A DNA stretch of 64,000 nt from Candidatus Gastranaerophilales bacterium (GCA_900766355.1 CAAFVD010000077.1:1-64000); one strand, 5' to 3'; counted from the first letter of the stretch, positions 18,301 through 26,679 are shown. Notes: generated by a model not told the origin, from the letters alone. A program made the numbers and translations.

Positions 18301-18897
18301 TTAGGTAGTGTTAATATGAGAGCGCTTGAAGAATATGACGAAGTGCTTACTCGAGAAACTGAACTTAATGAAAAAATTGAAACTTTAACAAAAGAAAGAT
18401 TACAGTTGCTCGAAAAAATGGGTGGATATGAACAAGACAAAAAAGAAGCGTTCATGAAAACCTACAACAATATTAATGACAACTTTAAGGAAATTTTCCA
18501 TAAACTTTCTGACGGTGAAGGTACACTAATATTACAAGAACCAGAAGCTCCATTTACTGGAGGACTAACAATTGAGGCTCAACCTAGAGATAAGAAAAAG
18601 CAAAGACTTGAAGGTATGTCTGGTGGTGAAAAATCTTTGACAGCTCTTGCATTTGTATTCGCAATACAAAGATACATGCCAGCACCATTCTATGCTTTTG
18701 ATGAAGTTGATGCAAACTTAGATGGTATCAATGTTGAAAAGCTTGCTCATATTGTACAAACTCAATCAAAAGATACGCAATTTATAGTAGTTAGTCACAG
18801 AAAACCTATGATAGAATCAGCAAATAGGACTATAGGGGTTACACAAAAAGAAAAAGGTATTTCAAAAGTTACAGGGGTAAAACTCAGAGATGAGTAA
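15400..18897 (+). CDS. smc: Chromosome segregation protein SMC
   Basis: Core ATPase of the bacterial condensin. About 1165 residues from the ATG at 15400 (MYIKQLEIDNFKSF, the standard SMC start; an in-frame TTG upstream is not needed). Walker A GPNGSGKSN near residue 32, long coiled coil, flexible hinge around residues 510-660 (DGVHAPLVKLGQVD...SGSISGGSQRRTG), second coiled coil, then the C-signature MSGGEKSLTALAF and Walker B FYAFDEVDANLD. Followed at once by scpA and scpB, so the complete complex is encoded together. Confidence 0.98.
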   Translation: MYIKQLEIDNFKSFANKVDIPLLKGFTTISGPNGSGKSNIIDSILFALGLSTSRALRAEKLFHLISTYTKRNEAFVKVTFSETNDGKDFTVARRIKKSSQGYNSIYYMDDKIVTLADIHAKLENHNITPNSYNVMMQNDVLSITNCTPMDRRKIIDEIAGVADFDRRIDQATAELDTVENRVQHSSLILGEVKNRLEQLKEEREVALKYKKLKDEKTVLESQVTTVKFFDIRKNLEKAHENILTFTKRKKEEEIRAKDLDEQLNLINQKYAEICNTVKEKGENHQLEIQGKAEECKGSISRKESAITYNDKQIQDRLKSIEGFKNGIEAQKSRITDEEMTIQARQERIVNLDKEIEIQKAELRKINEDMTGLSENAEQQLAKRNNLRKTLEKLKDDETKLIQEQAPKEAELASLKRTISEAEAQLERFAALKSNYTANKESLEMQVETLSKELTDCKIIQQNAMHDLDIVKNELDDVEYDLQASSRKVMQMEATKKASEEANLGHTVQTVMDANLDGVHAPLVKLGQVDKEYSLAMEIAVGGRMSHIVVDDEDVAARAIEILKSSNAGRATFIPLNRVIKAPSHLNLPKDKGVIDFAINLIDFDDEYLNAFYYAVGDTLVVEDRHVAKKFIGKYRMVTLDGSLFEKSGSISGGSQRRTGLKFTVNDDDELERFKSKLDELTKKRQDLISRKKSLEDKLDKVRVDYSNAMNECSKAKGDLSSLNTNYKNSQEQFEEKEKLINESKPAIESITKELDKMEIEHVKFLEKEGELQAQIDEIEKLMNEGDLKKLKEQTEGIEHELKRLDTEKRNANNDIDVAHQRIEFNNTTINTLTENISTALKNNEESEKDKKQLEAEIVVLKEQLDEYEVQINEIKEKLGALLKERDEINNKLVDLKTKKTLKMSEIENIAEQIESFKSRRRELEPRLDNVRRELENAGIEINNLTPPEMSEDEIATKIQRLSKRMDDLGSVNMRALEEYDEVLTRETELNEKIETLTKERLQLLEKMGGYEQDKKEAFMKTYNNINDNFKEIFHKLSDGEGTLILQEPEAPFTGGLTIEAQPRDKKKQRLEGMSGGEKSLTALAFVFAIQRYMPAPFYAFDEVDANLDGINVEKLAHIVQTQSKDTQFIVVSHRKPMIESANRTIGVTQKEKGISKVTGVKLRDE

Positions 18898-18941
18898 AGA
18901 ATAGGGGGAAGTAGTAATAACCAAATATTACTCACTAAAGT

Positions 18942-19829
18942 ATGACAGAGGCATTTGATTTAAATCTAAATAATATAACCAATGAAAACAACGAAGTTGA
19001 TGGTATCGAAATCCTTGTACAAATGGCAAGACAAGGAAAGATTGACCCTTGGAATATTGATATTATTGATATTACAGATAAATACTTAACTCATTTATTC
19101 CAAAGTAAATCTCAAAACCTCAGACTTACTGGTAGAACTTTGTTGTTCGCATCTATACTTTTAAAACTTAAATCTAATATTTTGGAAGGTGTTGAATTGT
19201 CAGATTTTGACACTCAACCAGAAGAGCCTGAATTCTATGATGATGAACCATTAGATTATGAACAAGAATATATCCCAACAAACAATGTTGTTTCTATTGA
19301 TGAAGTATTACAAAGAAGAACAAGTGTAAGATTAAACAGAAACAGGGTTGTAACATTAAGAGATTTAATCAGACAGTTAGAATTTTATGAAATGCTTGAT
19401 AAAAAACAATCTCTAAAAAACGCTCACGAGAGAGCAAAACGTAGAGTTAAAAATTATTCTAATTTGTCACCAGAAGATATTATTAATCTTGCTCACGATG
19501 AATATATCGAAAAAGGGGTTGAGCGATTAAGAGCAAACCTTGAAGATATTTTAAATAGACAAGACAAAATTGAATTAAACGAACTTACACTTTTAGGTAT
19601 GGACAAAATTTCAGCATACATATCATTGTTATTTTTAACTGCCGAAAGTGATTATGATTTGGAACAAGATGAGTTTTATTCTGATTTGTATGTTGTAAAA
19701 AGAGAACATATATCAGAAACTGATAAAACTATAACAGAAAATGTTTTACAAGATTCAGTAACTTCTGTTATAGACAATGTGGATATGATTAAGGATAGTA
19801 TAAATGGAACAGTTGAAATCAAGGATTGA
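18942..19829 (+). CDS. scpA: Segregation and condensation protein A (kleisin)
   Basis: 295-residue kleisin that bridges the SMC heads. The N-terminal signature is LVQMARQGKIDPWNIDIIDITDKYL, followed by LLFASILLKLKSNIL; the C-terminal winged helix includes ELTLLGMDKISAYISLLFLTAES. The acidic central linker (about residues 90-110) is normal for kleisins. Its 3' end overlaps scpB by 26 nt. Confidence 0.95.
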   Translation: MTEAFDLNLNNITNENNEVDGIEILVQMARQGKIDPWNIDIIDITDKYLTHLFQSKSQNLRLTGRTLLFASILLKLKSNILEGVELSDFDTQPEEPEFYDDEPLDYEQEYIPTNNVVSIDEVLQRRTSVRLNRNRVVTLRDLIRQLEFYEMLDKKQSLKNAHERAKRRVKNYSNLSPEDIINLAHDEYIEKGVERLRANLEDILNRQDKIELNELTLLGMDKISAYISLLFLTAESDYDLEQDEFYSDLYVVKREHISETDKTITENVLQDSVTSVIDNVDMIKDSINGTVEIKD

Positions 19830-20319
19830 GGCAGTTTTATTTACAACGGCTAAAGTCTTACAAATAAAAGATATTGCAGAAATACTTGAAGAAGATCCTG
19901 AAAAAGTAGAAGAAGCTTTACTTGAATTGATAATGGATTATGCTTCTAGAGATGGTGCATTAGAAATAGATGACGAAAACGGTTATATTTTACAAGTCAA
20001 AGAAGAACACCTTGATATAGTTGAAAAACTTTGTCCTGTAGAATTAAAACCTCCTGTTCTTAAAACCCTAACAGTAATTGCATTGAAAGAGCCTATTCGA
20101 CAAGCATACTTGAAAGAATTACGTTCAAACGCTTACGAACACGTACAAGAGCTTTTGGATAAAGGATTGATTTCTAGAACAAAAGATAAAAACGGTCGTT
20201 CTTTTAATATTAGAACAACCCCTAAATTTGCAGAATACTTCAAATTAAAAGGGGATTTAAGAACACTTATGAAATCTGATATCAATAAACTTTTAAAAAC
20301 CTCAACGACTGAAGATTAA
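19804..20319 (+). CDS. scpB: Segregation and condensation protein B
   Basis: 171-residue partner of ScpA with two winged-helix domains (LKSRIEAVLFTTAKVLQIKDIAEIL and TLTVIALKEPIRQAYLKELRS...LLDKGLISRTKDKNGRSFNIRTTPKFAEYF). The overlapping start inside scpA, with AAGGATAG upstream, implies translational coupling and a balanced ratio. Confidence 0.95.
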   Translation: MEQLKSRIEAVLFTTAKVLQIKDIAEILEEDPEKVEEALLELIMDYASRDGALEIDDENGYILQVKEEHLDIVEKLCPVELKPPVLKTLTVIALKEPIRQAYLKELRSNAYEHVQELLDKGLISRTKDKNGRSFNIRTTPKFAEYFKLKGDLRTLMKSDINKLLKTSTTED

Positions 20320-20345
20320 TTTGCATTAACATAACTTAACAAAAA

Positions 20346-20376
20346 GGCAATATTTCTGAACAATATACCTTTATAT
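20346..20376 (+). promoter_or_regulatory. GGCAAT-N17-CTTTATAT promoter-like element (copy A)
   Basis: GGCAAT at 20346, exactly 17 nt, CTTTATAT at 20369; 29 nt before the ATG of the 684-residue protein. Shares both boxes and spacing with copies at 22510, 45935 and 57649 (minus). Confidence 0.6.
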
Positions 20377-20405
20377 ATATAAGTAAGTTAAGTTAAGGGA
20401 ATATC

Positions 20406-22460
20406 ATGTCAGGAAATTTGATAGACAATCAAATTAATCACAAATATCAACAAGGAAATATTCAAGCAAATACTGGATATCAAGCTAATCCTCAAGCACA
20501 ATATGTAAGAGGAAGTCAATCTGTTGATACAACTCCACAAACTGACACTTTTAATAAGCCAGAGGAGAAAAAAGGTCCGTCTATGCCGTTAGTCATGTTT
20601 TTAACTTGGCTAGGATTGAATAAAACTACTGATATGTACAACAAACTTTGTACAAATGATGATTATAACAAAACAATTGTTGGTAGAATGGGTAATTGGG
20701 GTGATAAAATTGCACCTAAAATCGGAAAAAGTAAAACATATACCTCTTTAATGGGTCATTTGGGAGCATTTAAAACCTCTATCAAAAACTATATTAACAG
20801 TAAACCAATGCTATATGCAATGTTTAATACTGCAACAAAACCTGAAAACGAAATGGTTAAAGGTTTTATGAAAACTCAAATTGCAGAAGACGTTGATGAA
20901 GCAGTAAAAACTCTTAATGGCTATATTGATGAACTACCGAAAACTCTTAAAGAGGCTGGTGCAACAAAAGATGAAATAAAAGCATTAAAAGCTAAATATG
21001 GTACAAATATCTTTGGTCAAATAAAAAACAAAAAACGTGCAATACAAGAACTTCAATTTAATAGAATTGGCGCTGCTCCTAATTTCATTGATACATTAGG
21101 TAATGATAAAGAATTAATCAAAAAGACATTACAAGAAATGAAAATAAAACATTTGGGATTAGAGCCTGATACATATAAAAATGTTTTTGCAAAGCCTGAA
21201 AAGAATCTCAAAATTATACGAGAAGCTTGTAAACGTGGCGGAAAAAATGCTAAGGCATTCTTTGGTAGATATTCTTGGATTCCAGGTTTAGGATTCTTCA
21301 CAAAGCGTTCTACTAACCTTTCAATGAGTTATAACAAATTATCTACAGAATTTAACCATACTACAAAACTAGGCAAAGCTCTTGCAAAAAGTTCTAAACT
21401 ATTTATGAGAGGCTTGACATTTGGTGGTGGTAGAATTGGTTCTATCGCTGTAGCCTTTGGACTTGGAACAGCTATTTGCAACGCATTCAAAGCTCCAAAA
21501 GAACAAAAAGTAGGTACTGCAGTTGCAGGTGGAGTTGAAGCCGTTTCTTGGATTGCATCTATGCCATTAGCGGTTAGCATCATGCATGGGGTTAACGGTT
21601 TGGCAAATACTGGGCTAAGCAAAATGCAAGTTAGCAGATACAGAGTTGCTCTTAAAAACTTCAATAAACAAGTAGCAGCTGGAGTATTTAAAGATGAAGC
21701 TGCATACAAAACTGCACTTGAAGCTGTCAATAAATTGAAAGAAGTAAAAGTACCTCAAGGAAAAATCACTAAAGGATTATCAAAACTTGGACATTTCTTA
21801 AGCATAGCTTTGGAAAACCCAAAACCATTCCAAGAAGCAACAAAAACCCTTAAAGGTGGAGCAAAAATATCAGCAATTGGAAGAAATATAAAACGATACC
21901 TTCCATTGATTGGTAAAAACGCAGTTGGTTATCCTCTAAGATTTGCTCTATATGCGTTGGTATTCTCACCAATTGTTGATAAAGTAATCTCTAGTGCAAC
22001 AAGTGTAATATTTGGCAAACCATACGAACCAGAAGAAACTGAAGAAGGAAAAGAAGCTGAGAAGAATGAACAACAAACTACAACTCAGCCACAAGGTAAT
22101 CCTGAAATGCCTCAAAACCCAATAAATCCTAATTCAAAGCCAAACTCTCCTCAACCATTTCAAGGAAATCCAAACGCAAGACCGTTAGATATACACAGTT
22201 TACCTGACGAAAACCTTATAAAACAAGCAGTTCTTGGACAACAAGTAATGCATGGACCTCAATATATACCTGATGACAAATGCGGAATTCCTGGTGTAGT
22301 TAGTCCTTATGATACCGTTGATAGAAGCTATATTCCTCAAGAAACCGCAGCACCTATAGTTACAAACCATGATGCAGATAAAGATATCGTAAATCGTGCT
22401 ATCGCAGATGCGGATAAAGCTGAAGCAAAAGCTCTTGATACTTTGAATGGAATCTACTAG
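20406..22460 (+). CDS. Large hypothetical protein with hydrophobic centre and Pro/Gln-rich tail
   Basis: 684 residues, no family recognised. Residues 1-55 are polar and Q/N-rich; 60-330 are mostly helical and charged; 330-400 hold glycine-rich hydrophobic stretches that could be two membrane helices (GRIGSIAVAFGLGTAIC; GVEAVSWIASMPLAVSIMHGV); another hydrophobic helix lies near 508-530 (YPLRFALYALVFSPIVDKVI). The end is rich in P, Q and N and then helical. There is no signal peptide. It carries the GGCAAT-N17-CTTTATAT promoter element and is followed by a lytic transglycosylase with the same element, so a role at the envelope or in an export machine is plausible but unproven. Confidence 0.7.
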   Translation: MSGNLIDNQINHKYQQGNIQANTGYQANPQAQYVRGSQSVDTTPQTDTFNKPEEKKGPSMPLVMFLTWLGLNKTTDMYNKLCTNDDYNKTIVGRMGNWGDKIAPKIGKSKTYTSLMGHLGAFKTSIKNYINSKPMLYAMFNTATKPENEMVKGFMKTQIAEDVDEAVKTLNGYIDELPKTLKEAGATKDEIKALKAKYGTNIFGQIKNKKRAIQELQFNRIGAAPNFIDTLGNDKELIKKTLQEMKIKHLGLEPDTYKNVFAKPEKNLKIIREACKRGGKNAKAFFGRYSWIPGLGFFTKRSTNLSMSYNKLSTEFNHTTKLGKALAKSSKLFMRGLTFGGGRIGSIAVAFGLGTAICNAFKAPKEQKVGTAVAGGVEAVSWIASMPLAVSIMHGVNGLANTGLSKMQVSRYRVALKNFNKQVAAGVFKDEAAYKTALEAVNKLKEVKVPQGKITKGLSKLGHFLSIALENPKPFQEATKTLKGGAKISAIGRNIKRYLPLIGKNAVGYPLRFALYALVFSPIVDKVISSATSVIFGKPYEPEETEEGKEAEKNEQQTTTQPQGNPEMPQNPINPNSKPNSPQPFQGNPNARPLDIHSLPDENLIKQAVLGQQVMHGPQYIPDDKCGIPGVVSPYDTVDRSYIPQETAAPIVTNHDADKDIVNRAIADADKAEAKALDTLNGIY

Positions 22461-22509
22461 ATAGAAAACTGCTCCACTATAATTTAAAGTAACATTTCTT
22501 TACAATACA

Positions 22510-22540
22510 GGCAATTTTTGTAATAAAAAATTCTTTATAT
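22510..22540 (+). promoter_or_regulatory. GGCAAT-N17-CTTTATAT promoter-like element (copy B)
   Basis: GGCAAT at 22510, 17-nt spacer, CTTTATAT at 22533; 21 nt before the ATG of the lytic transglycosylase gene. Confidence 0.6.
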
Positions 22541-22561
22541 AAACATAGGGGATTAATTATT

Positions 22562-23296
22562 ATGGGAATTGAAATAAAATCTTTAAATGGGATATTTAAA
22601 GCTATTGCTTTAAAATGTGATACTAACAACAATGGAAGCATTGATGGACTTGACGAAACCCAAAAATATGAATCTGCAAAACAAACTATATCTGATGACA
22701 CTTTTCTTTTTGAAGGAAACATTTATTCTGCAGAGGGTAAATTTATAAAACCTTCTGACAATGAAATGGAAAAATTACAGGCTCAATCTTCTAAACAATC
22801 AAAAGAAATAAATAATTATATAGATACAAGAGCAGAAGAATATTTTAGTACACACGGTTATGCTAAATCTGTTGGTAATGCAAAAGGTTTTTCAAAGGCA
22901 TACGATAAAAAAATTATTAAATACGCAAACAAATACAAACTTGATCCAAATTTAGTTAAAGCTATAATTCGTCAAGAATCAAGTTTTAATGCAAAAGCTC
23001 AAACTCCTAAATCTGCAAAAGCAGATTGTCGGGGCTTAATGCAAATTAATGCAAAATATCATAAAGGCGATTTGTATAATGTTGATAAAAACCTTGATTT
23101 AGGTTGCAAAATACTTAGACACTCTCTAGACACATTTAAAGGAAATGTAACCTACGCTCTTATGGGATATAACGCAGGTGAAGCTGGAGCTAAACGAATG
23201 ATTCGAAAAGGTATAACTTCGACAAGATACACTAGAAGTGTTAATAATCATTATAACGAAATAAAACCCAAAAAGAATTTATCCGTTCAAGCATAA
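22562..23296 (+). CDS. Lytic transglycosylase (SLT domain)
   Basis: 244 residues. The C-terminal half is a Slt70/MltC-type goose-lysozyme fold: YANKYKLDPNLVKAIIRQESSFNA, with the catalytic Glu in RQES, then GLMQINAKYH, LDLGCKILRHSLDTF and YALMGYNAGEAG. It cleaves the MurNAc-GlcNAc bond of peptidoglycan. The N-terminal 110 residues are unassigned, with an EF-hand-like acidic loop (DTNNNGSIDGLDE, near residues 21-33). There is no obvious signal peptide, which is unusual for a periplasmic enzyme and hints at export by a dedicated or flagellar-type machine. Confidence 0.88.
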   Translation: MGIEIKSLNGIFKAIALKCDTNNNGSIDGLDETQKYESAKQTISDDTFLFEGNIYSAEGKFIKPSDNEMEKLQAQSSKQSKEINNYIDTRAEEYFSTHGYAKSVGNAKGFSKAYDKKIIKYANKYKLDPNLVKAIIRQESSFNAKAQTPKSAKADCRGLMQINAKYHKGDLYNVDKNLDLGCKILRHSLDTFKGNVTYALMGYNAGEAGAKRMIRKGITSTRYTRSVNNHYNEIKPKKNLSVQA

Positions 23297-23307
23297 TTTA
23301 TCCATGA

Positions 23308-23338
23308 TATAATTATTCTATCTAAAATAATAGAATAA
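23308..23338 (+). promoter_or_regulatory. Extended -10 promoter and 5' hairpin of metG
   Basis: TGATATAAT (extended -10, hexamer 23308-23313) is followed by a perfect 9-bp inverted repeat TTATTCTAT/ATAGAATAA (23313-23338) that stops 2 nt before the SD-like GAGGGA. The transcript would start inside or just before the hairpin, so ribosome access could be regulated. Confidence 0.4.
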
Positions 23339-23349
23339 GAGGGAATTAT

Positions 23350-24912
23350 ATGGATAAGTTTTACGAAACAACGGCAATTGATTATGTAAATGGCGCTCCA
23401 CATATCGGACACGCTTATGAAAAAATATTGAGTGATGTTATTTTTAGACATTTCTCGCAAAGATGTGATAATACATTCTTCTTAACAGGTACTGATGAAC
23501 ATGGTATAAAAATCCAAAAAACAGCAGCAGAAAGAGGTATTACACCAAAAGAACTTTGTGATATCAATGCTCAACAATTCATAGATGCTTGGAAAGCATT
23601 GGATATGGAGTACAATCATTTTGTAAGAACTACAGATGATTACCACGAAAAAATTGTACAAAAAATATTCAAAAAACTTGTTGAAAAAGGTGATATCTAT
23701 AAACACTCTTATACAGGTTTGTATTGTAGTGGTTGCGAAGCCTTCTTGAGCGAAAAAGATTTGACAGAAGATGGACTTTGCCCAGACCACTTGAAAAAAC
23801 CTGAAGTTGTTTCAGAAGAAAATTATTTCTTTAAATTATCTAAATACAAAGATGCGATTATAAAACATATAAAACAAAACCCTGATTTTATTGTTCCTTC
23901 ATTCAGAGCAAATGAAGTGTTGAATCAATTAGAAAACATTGAAGATATTTCAGTATCAAGAGCAAAAACAAACGTAACTTGGGGTATTGATGTATTAGAT
24001 GACCCTGAACAAGTAATCTACGTTTGGATTGATGCTCTTTCTAACTATATAACAGCCATTGGCTATGACCCAGACGGTTCTTCTGAACAATTCAAACAGT
24101 TATGGCCTGCGAATCTTCAAGTTATAGGTAAAGATATTTTAAAATTCCATAGCATTTATTGGTTAGCAATCCTTATGGCTCTTGAATTACCATTACCTGA
24201 ACATATCTTGGCTCATGGTTGGATTACAATAGACGAAACTAAGATGTCTAAATCTTTAGGAAATGTTATTTCTCCAACCTCTGTGTTAGAAAACTTTGAG
24301 TTGTCTACTCCTGATGCTTTCAGATATTATATGTCAACGGCTGCACCTTGCGGTAAAGACGGCAACTATTCTGATGAAGATTTCAAAGAAAAAGTTAATG
24401 CACACCTAGCTAACTCTATGGGTAATTTGTTAAACCGAACATTATCAATGCTTGTTAAATACTTTGACGGAGATGTAAAACAAGAATTTAAAGTAGAATC
24501 TGAATTATCAGAGCTTGCAAAAACTACGGTAAAAGAAGTTATGCATCATTTTGATTATTACGAAGTTCAAGAGGCTGGACAAAAGATAATGACACTTGTA
24601 GATGCGGCAAACAAATATATCACAGACTCAGAACCTTGGGCATTAGCTAAGAATGGCGAAATGGACAAATGCGGTCAAGTATTGACTTCTGTTCTTGATA
24701 TTATGTGTGTTGTAGCAAGCCTTATTTATCCATATTGTCCTAATATAGCAAAAGATATGGCTAAACAGTTATCTTATGATATATCAACAAGATTGGATTC
24801 TATAACAACAGATAATATAGCAGTTGGTCATTTGATAGACAAAGCTGATATCCACCCGGTATTCTTAAGACTTGATAGTGAACTTGCAGACAAGTCTAAG
24901 AAAAAAAGCTAG
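23350..24912 (+). CDS. metG: Methionyl-tRNA synthetase
   Basis: Charges initiator and elongator tRNA-Met. 520 residues, class I synthetase: HIGH motif in GAPHIGHAYEK, KMSKS in ETKMSKSLGNV, and a zinc knuckle (YCSGCEAF...LCPDHL). There is no C-terminal EMAP/tRNA-binding extension, so this is the short form common in many bacteria. Terminated by a strong hairpin. Confidence 0.97.
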   Translation: MDKFYETTAIDYVNGAPHIGHAYEKILSDVIFRHFSQRCDNTFFLTGTDEHGIKIQKTAAERGITPKELCDINAQQFIDAWKALDMEYNHFVRTTDDYHEKIVQKIFKKLVEKGDIYKHSYTGLYCSGCEAFLSEKDLTEDGLCPDHLKKPEVVSEENYFFKLSKYKDAIIKHIKQNPDFIVPSFRANEVLNQLENIEDISVSRAKTNVTWGIDVLDDPEQVIYVWIDALSNYITAIGYDPDGSSEQFKQLWPANLQVIGKDILKFHSIYWLAILMALELPLPEHILAHGWITIDETKMSKSLGNVISPTSVLENFELSTPDAFRYYMSTAAPCGKDGNYSDEDFKEKVNAHLANSMGNLLNRTLSMLVKYFDGDVKQEFKVESELSELAKTTVKEVMHHFDYYEVQEAGQKIMTLVDAANKYITDSEPWALAKNGEMDKCGQVLTSVLDIMCVVASLIYPYCPNIAKDMAKQLSYDISTRLDSITTDNIAVGHLIDKADIHPVFLRLDSELADKSKKKS

Positions 24913-24940
24913 ATAAAGATTTTAGATTTTATTTATGTTA

Positions 24941-24978
24941 AACAAAGATAGTTAAGTTTAGCTATCTTTGTTTTTTTA
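24941..24978 (+). terminator. Terminator after metG
   Basis: 11-bp stem AACAAAGATAG/CTATCTTTGTT, 10-nt loop, then a run of T. Confidence 0.93.
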
Positions 24979-25072
24979 TTAAATATTAATATTTATGACA
25001 TAAGGACTTGTAAAAAATAAAACATGGTTTAGAATAATAATATATAAAATATACATAACAAGGAAGATTATA

Positions 25073-25261
25073 ATGGTACAATCTGTTTCATCATCAAATA
25101 ACATAGACCCAACCGCAGGTACATCTGATGTAAAAACTGCAATCGCGGTAAAAATGTTAAAAGAAATGCAAGAAAGCCAAAGAATTGCAGGTTCTATAAT
25201 ACAAGACACAGTAGAAGTTTCTAAAGAAGCTATCGAAAAATGTCAAGCTGAACGTAGCTAA
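25073..25261 (+). CDS. Small YjfB-like putative motility protein
   Basis: 62 residues: a polar Ser/Asn-rich start, then a helix VKTAIAVKMLKEMQESQRIAGSIIQDTVE. The size, the V-x-x-A-V-x-x-L-K-x-x-x-x-x-Q pattern and the closing polar helix resemble the YjfB putative motility family. SD AAGGAAG precedes the ATG. The gene stands alone between two strong terminators, so it is an independent transcript. Confidence 0.6.
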   Translation: MVQSVSSSNNIDPTAGTSDVKTAIAVKMLKEMQESQRIAGSIIQDTVEVSKEAIEKCQAERS

Positions 25262-25283
25262 AACTACGACTAAATAATATTAA

Positions 25284-25321
25284 AACAAACCATCAATAAA
25301 TAAATTTATTGATGGTTTGTT
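25284..25321. terminator. Bidirectional terminator between convergent genes
   Basis: Perfect 17-bp stem AACAAACCATCAATAAA/TTTATTGATGGTTTGTT with a 4-nt loop; A/T-rich flanks on both sides. Serves the YjfB-like gene and the convergent coiled-coil gene. Confidence 0.85.
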
Positions 25322-25335
25322 GAGTATTTTTTTCT

Positions 25336-26679
25336 TTACGTATAGTCTGGCTTATACCAAAGTGATTGTTGTTCATTATAATCCCATATTTTCTTTGGTT
25401 TATCTGATGGAAGCTTATCTGGATTTAACCAACTAGGATCAAATTTTTCTGGTTGAACTGCAGACTTTGTATCTTTTTGCTCACTATTTGGTTTATCTTT
25501 CGTTCCTTTTGTAGAGTTATTATTCAATTGTACTAAATGTTTTAATGCTTTTTTAGCTTGAGACCTTGTACAATTATGAGCATTCATATACGATTCTATA
25601 GCATCGTTCTTTTTCTCATTTTGTTCTTTATATTGTGCGGTTTTTAGTTTATTTGAGCCTCCTAACCAAGTTGGCATATTACGTTTCCACCAATTACCGT
25701 TGCCATCAACACCTTTTTGATAATTACCGGCATCAGCTTTATCTTTGTTAACGGCAGCACCTTTTCTATCTATTAAATCATTTTCTGCATTTTGTATTTG
25801 TTCTTTTTTGATATTTAACTGAGTTTCAGCTTTAGCTTTATCATTAATTGCCTTCTTTAACATTGCACTATTTGTTTCTTTAGCATTTTCCATTTCAGTT
25901 AAATTCTTTTTAGCTTCATTATATGTTTGTAATTTTAACTGAACTTCTGTAAATTTTTTACTATCTTTTTTCTTTAAATCTTCTCTTTCTGAATTAGCTT
26001 TACTTTTTACATCTTCAGCCTCTGTCTGTTTTTGCGTCAAAGCAGCAATTTCTTCTTCCTTTTGTTTTATCAAACCATCAAGTTCTTTAGCACGAGCTTG
26101 AGCTTTAGGGTCATCTTTTAAAGCAGCCGCATTTTCTTTTTTTGTTTTTAACGCAGCTAAATCACTATTTGCTTTATTCAAGCTTGTTGTAACTTCTGTA
26201 TATTTTGCTTCTGCAGAAGAACAAGCCATATCTTTTTCTTGAATCTGTTTTGCCAAATCTTTATATTGAGAATTTGCTCCAAACAATTCTTCTTTTTGAG
26301 TAGCAACAGAATCTCTTAAAGTTTGTATTTTTGTTTCATCTGTTTTTGCAGTCAAATCTTCAATTGTTTCATTTAAAGCATTTATATAATTTTCCATCAC
26401 TTTGACTTGATCTCTTTGAGATTGAATTATTTGTTCTGGAGTTTGTTCTGGAGCTCGTTGAGTCTGTTGAGATTGTTGAGTTTGTTGAGTTTCTTGAGTA
26501 CCTGCAGAGCTACCACCTTTCATAGCCCCAGTAAGAGCCAACATTCCAACTCCAAATACACTATTTAGTATGGTACTCGTAATTTGACCAGAAGTAGACG
26601 TATTTGCATTACCTGTATTTATATTTATAACTGGTAAAGAACTGTCATATTTATGACCTAAATTATTAGGAATGCTCAT
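25336..26679 (-). CDS. Hypothetical Gln-rich coiled-coil protein
   Basis: 447 residues, no family recognised. Order: polar N-terminus, one hydrophobic segment (about 33-55, ILNSVFGVGMLALTGAM), a Q/T repeat (TQQTQQSQQTQ near 65-77), then a long coiled coil to about residue 305 (Lys/Glu/Ala heptads), a W/G segment (NWWKRNMPTWLGGSN) and a helical C-terminus with several Trp near the end. The build resembles a filament or tether protein. Its upstream region has a CTTTATATC box like the -10 of the shared promoter element, but the -35 half does not match. Confidence 0.65.
   Translation of the reverse strand: MSIPNNLGHKYDSSLPVININTGNANTSTSGQITSTILNSVFGVGMLALTGAMKGGSSAGTQETQQTQQSQQTQRAPEQTPEQIIQSQRDQVKVMENYINALNETIEDLTAKTDETKIQTLRDSVATQKEELFGANSQYKDLAKQIQEKDMACSSAEAKYTEVTTSLNKANSDLAALKTKKENAAALKDDPKAQARAKELDGLIKQKEEEIAALTQKQTEAEDVKSKANSEREDLKKKDSKKFTEVQLKLQTYNEAKKNLTEMENAKETNSAMLKKAINDKAKAETQLNIKKEQIQNAENDLIDRKGAAVNKDKADAGNYQKGVDGNGNWWKRNMPTWLGGSNKLKTAQYKEQNEKKNDAIESYMNAHNCTRSQAKKALKHLVQLNNNSTKGTKDKPNSEQKDTKSAVQPEKFDPSWLNPDKLPSDKPKKIWDYNEQQSLWYKPDYT

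Noticed and set aside
16113..18455. Several minus-strand ORFs of 60-93 codons inside smc
   Set aside because: They lie opposite a fully conserved SMC coiled coil; no ribosome-binding sites; composition is Phe/Ser/Leu-rich as expected for the antisense of Lys/Glu-rich coding sequence.
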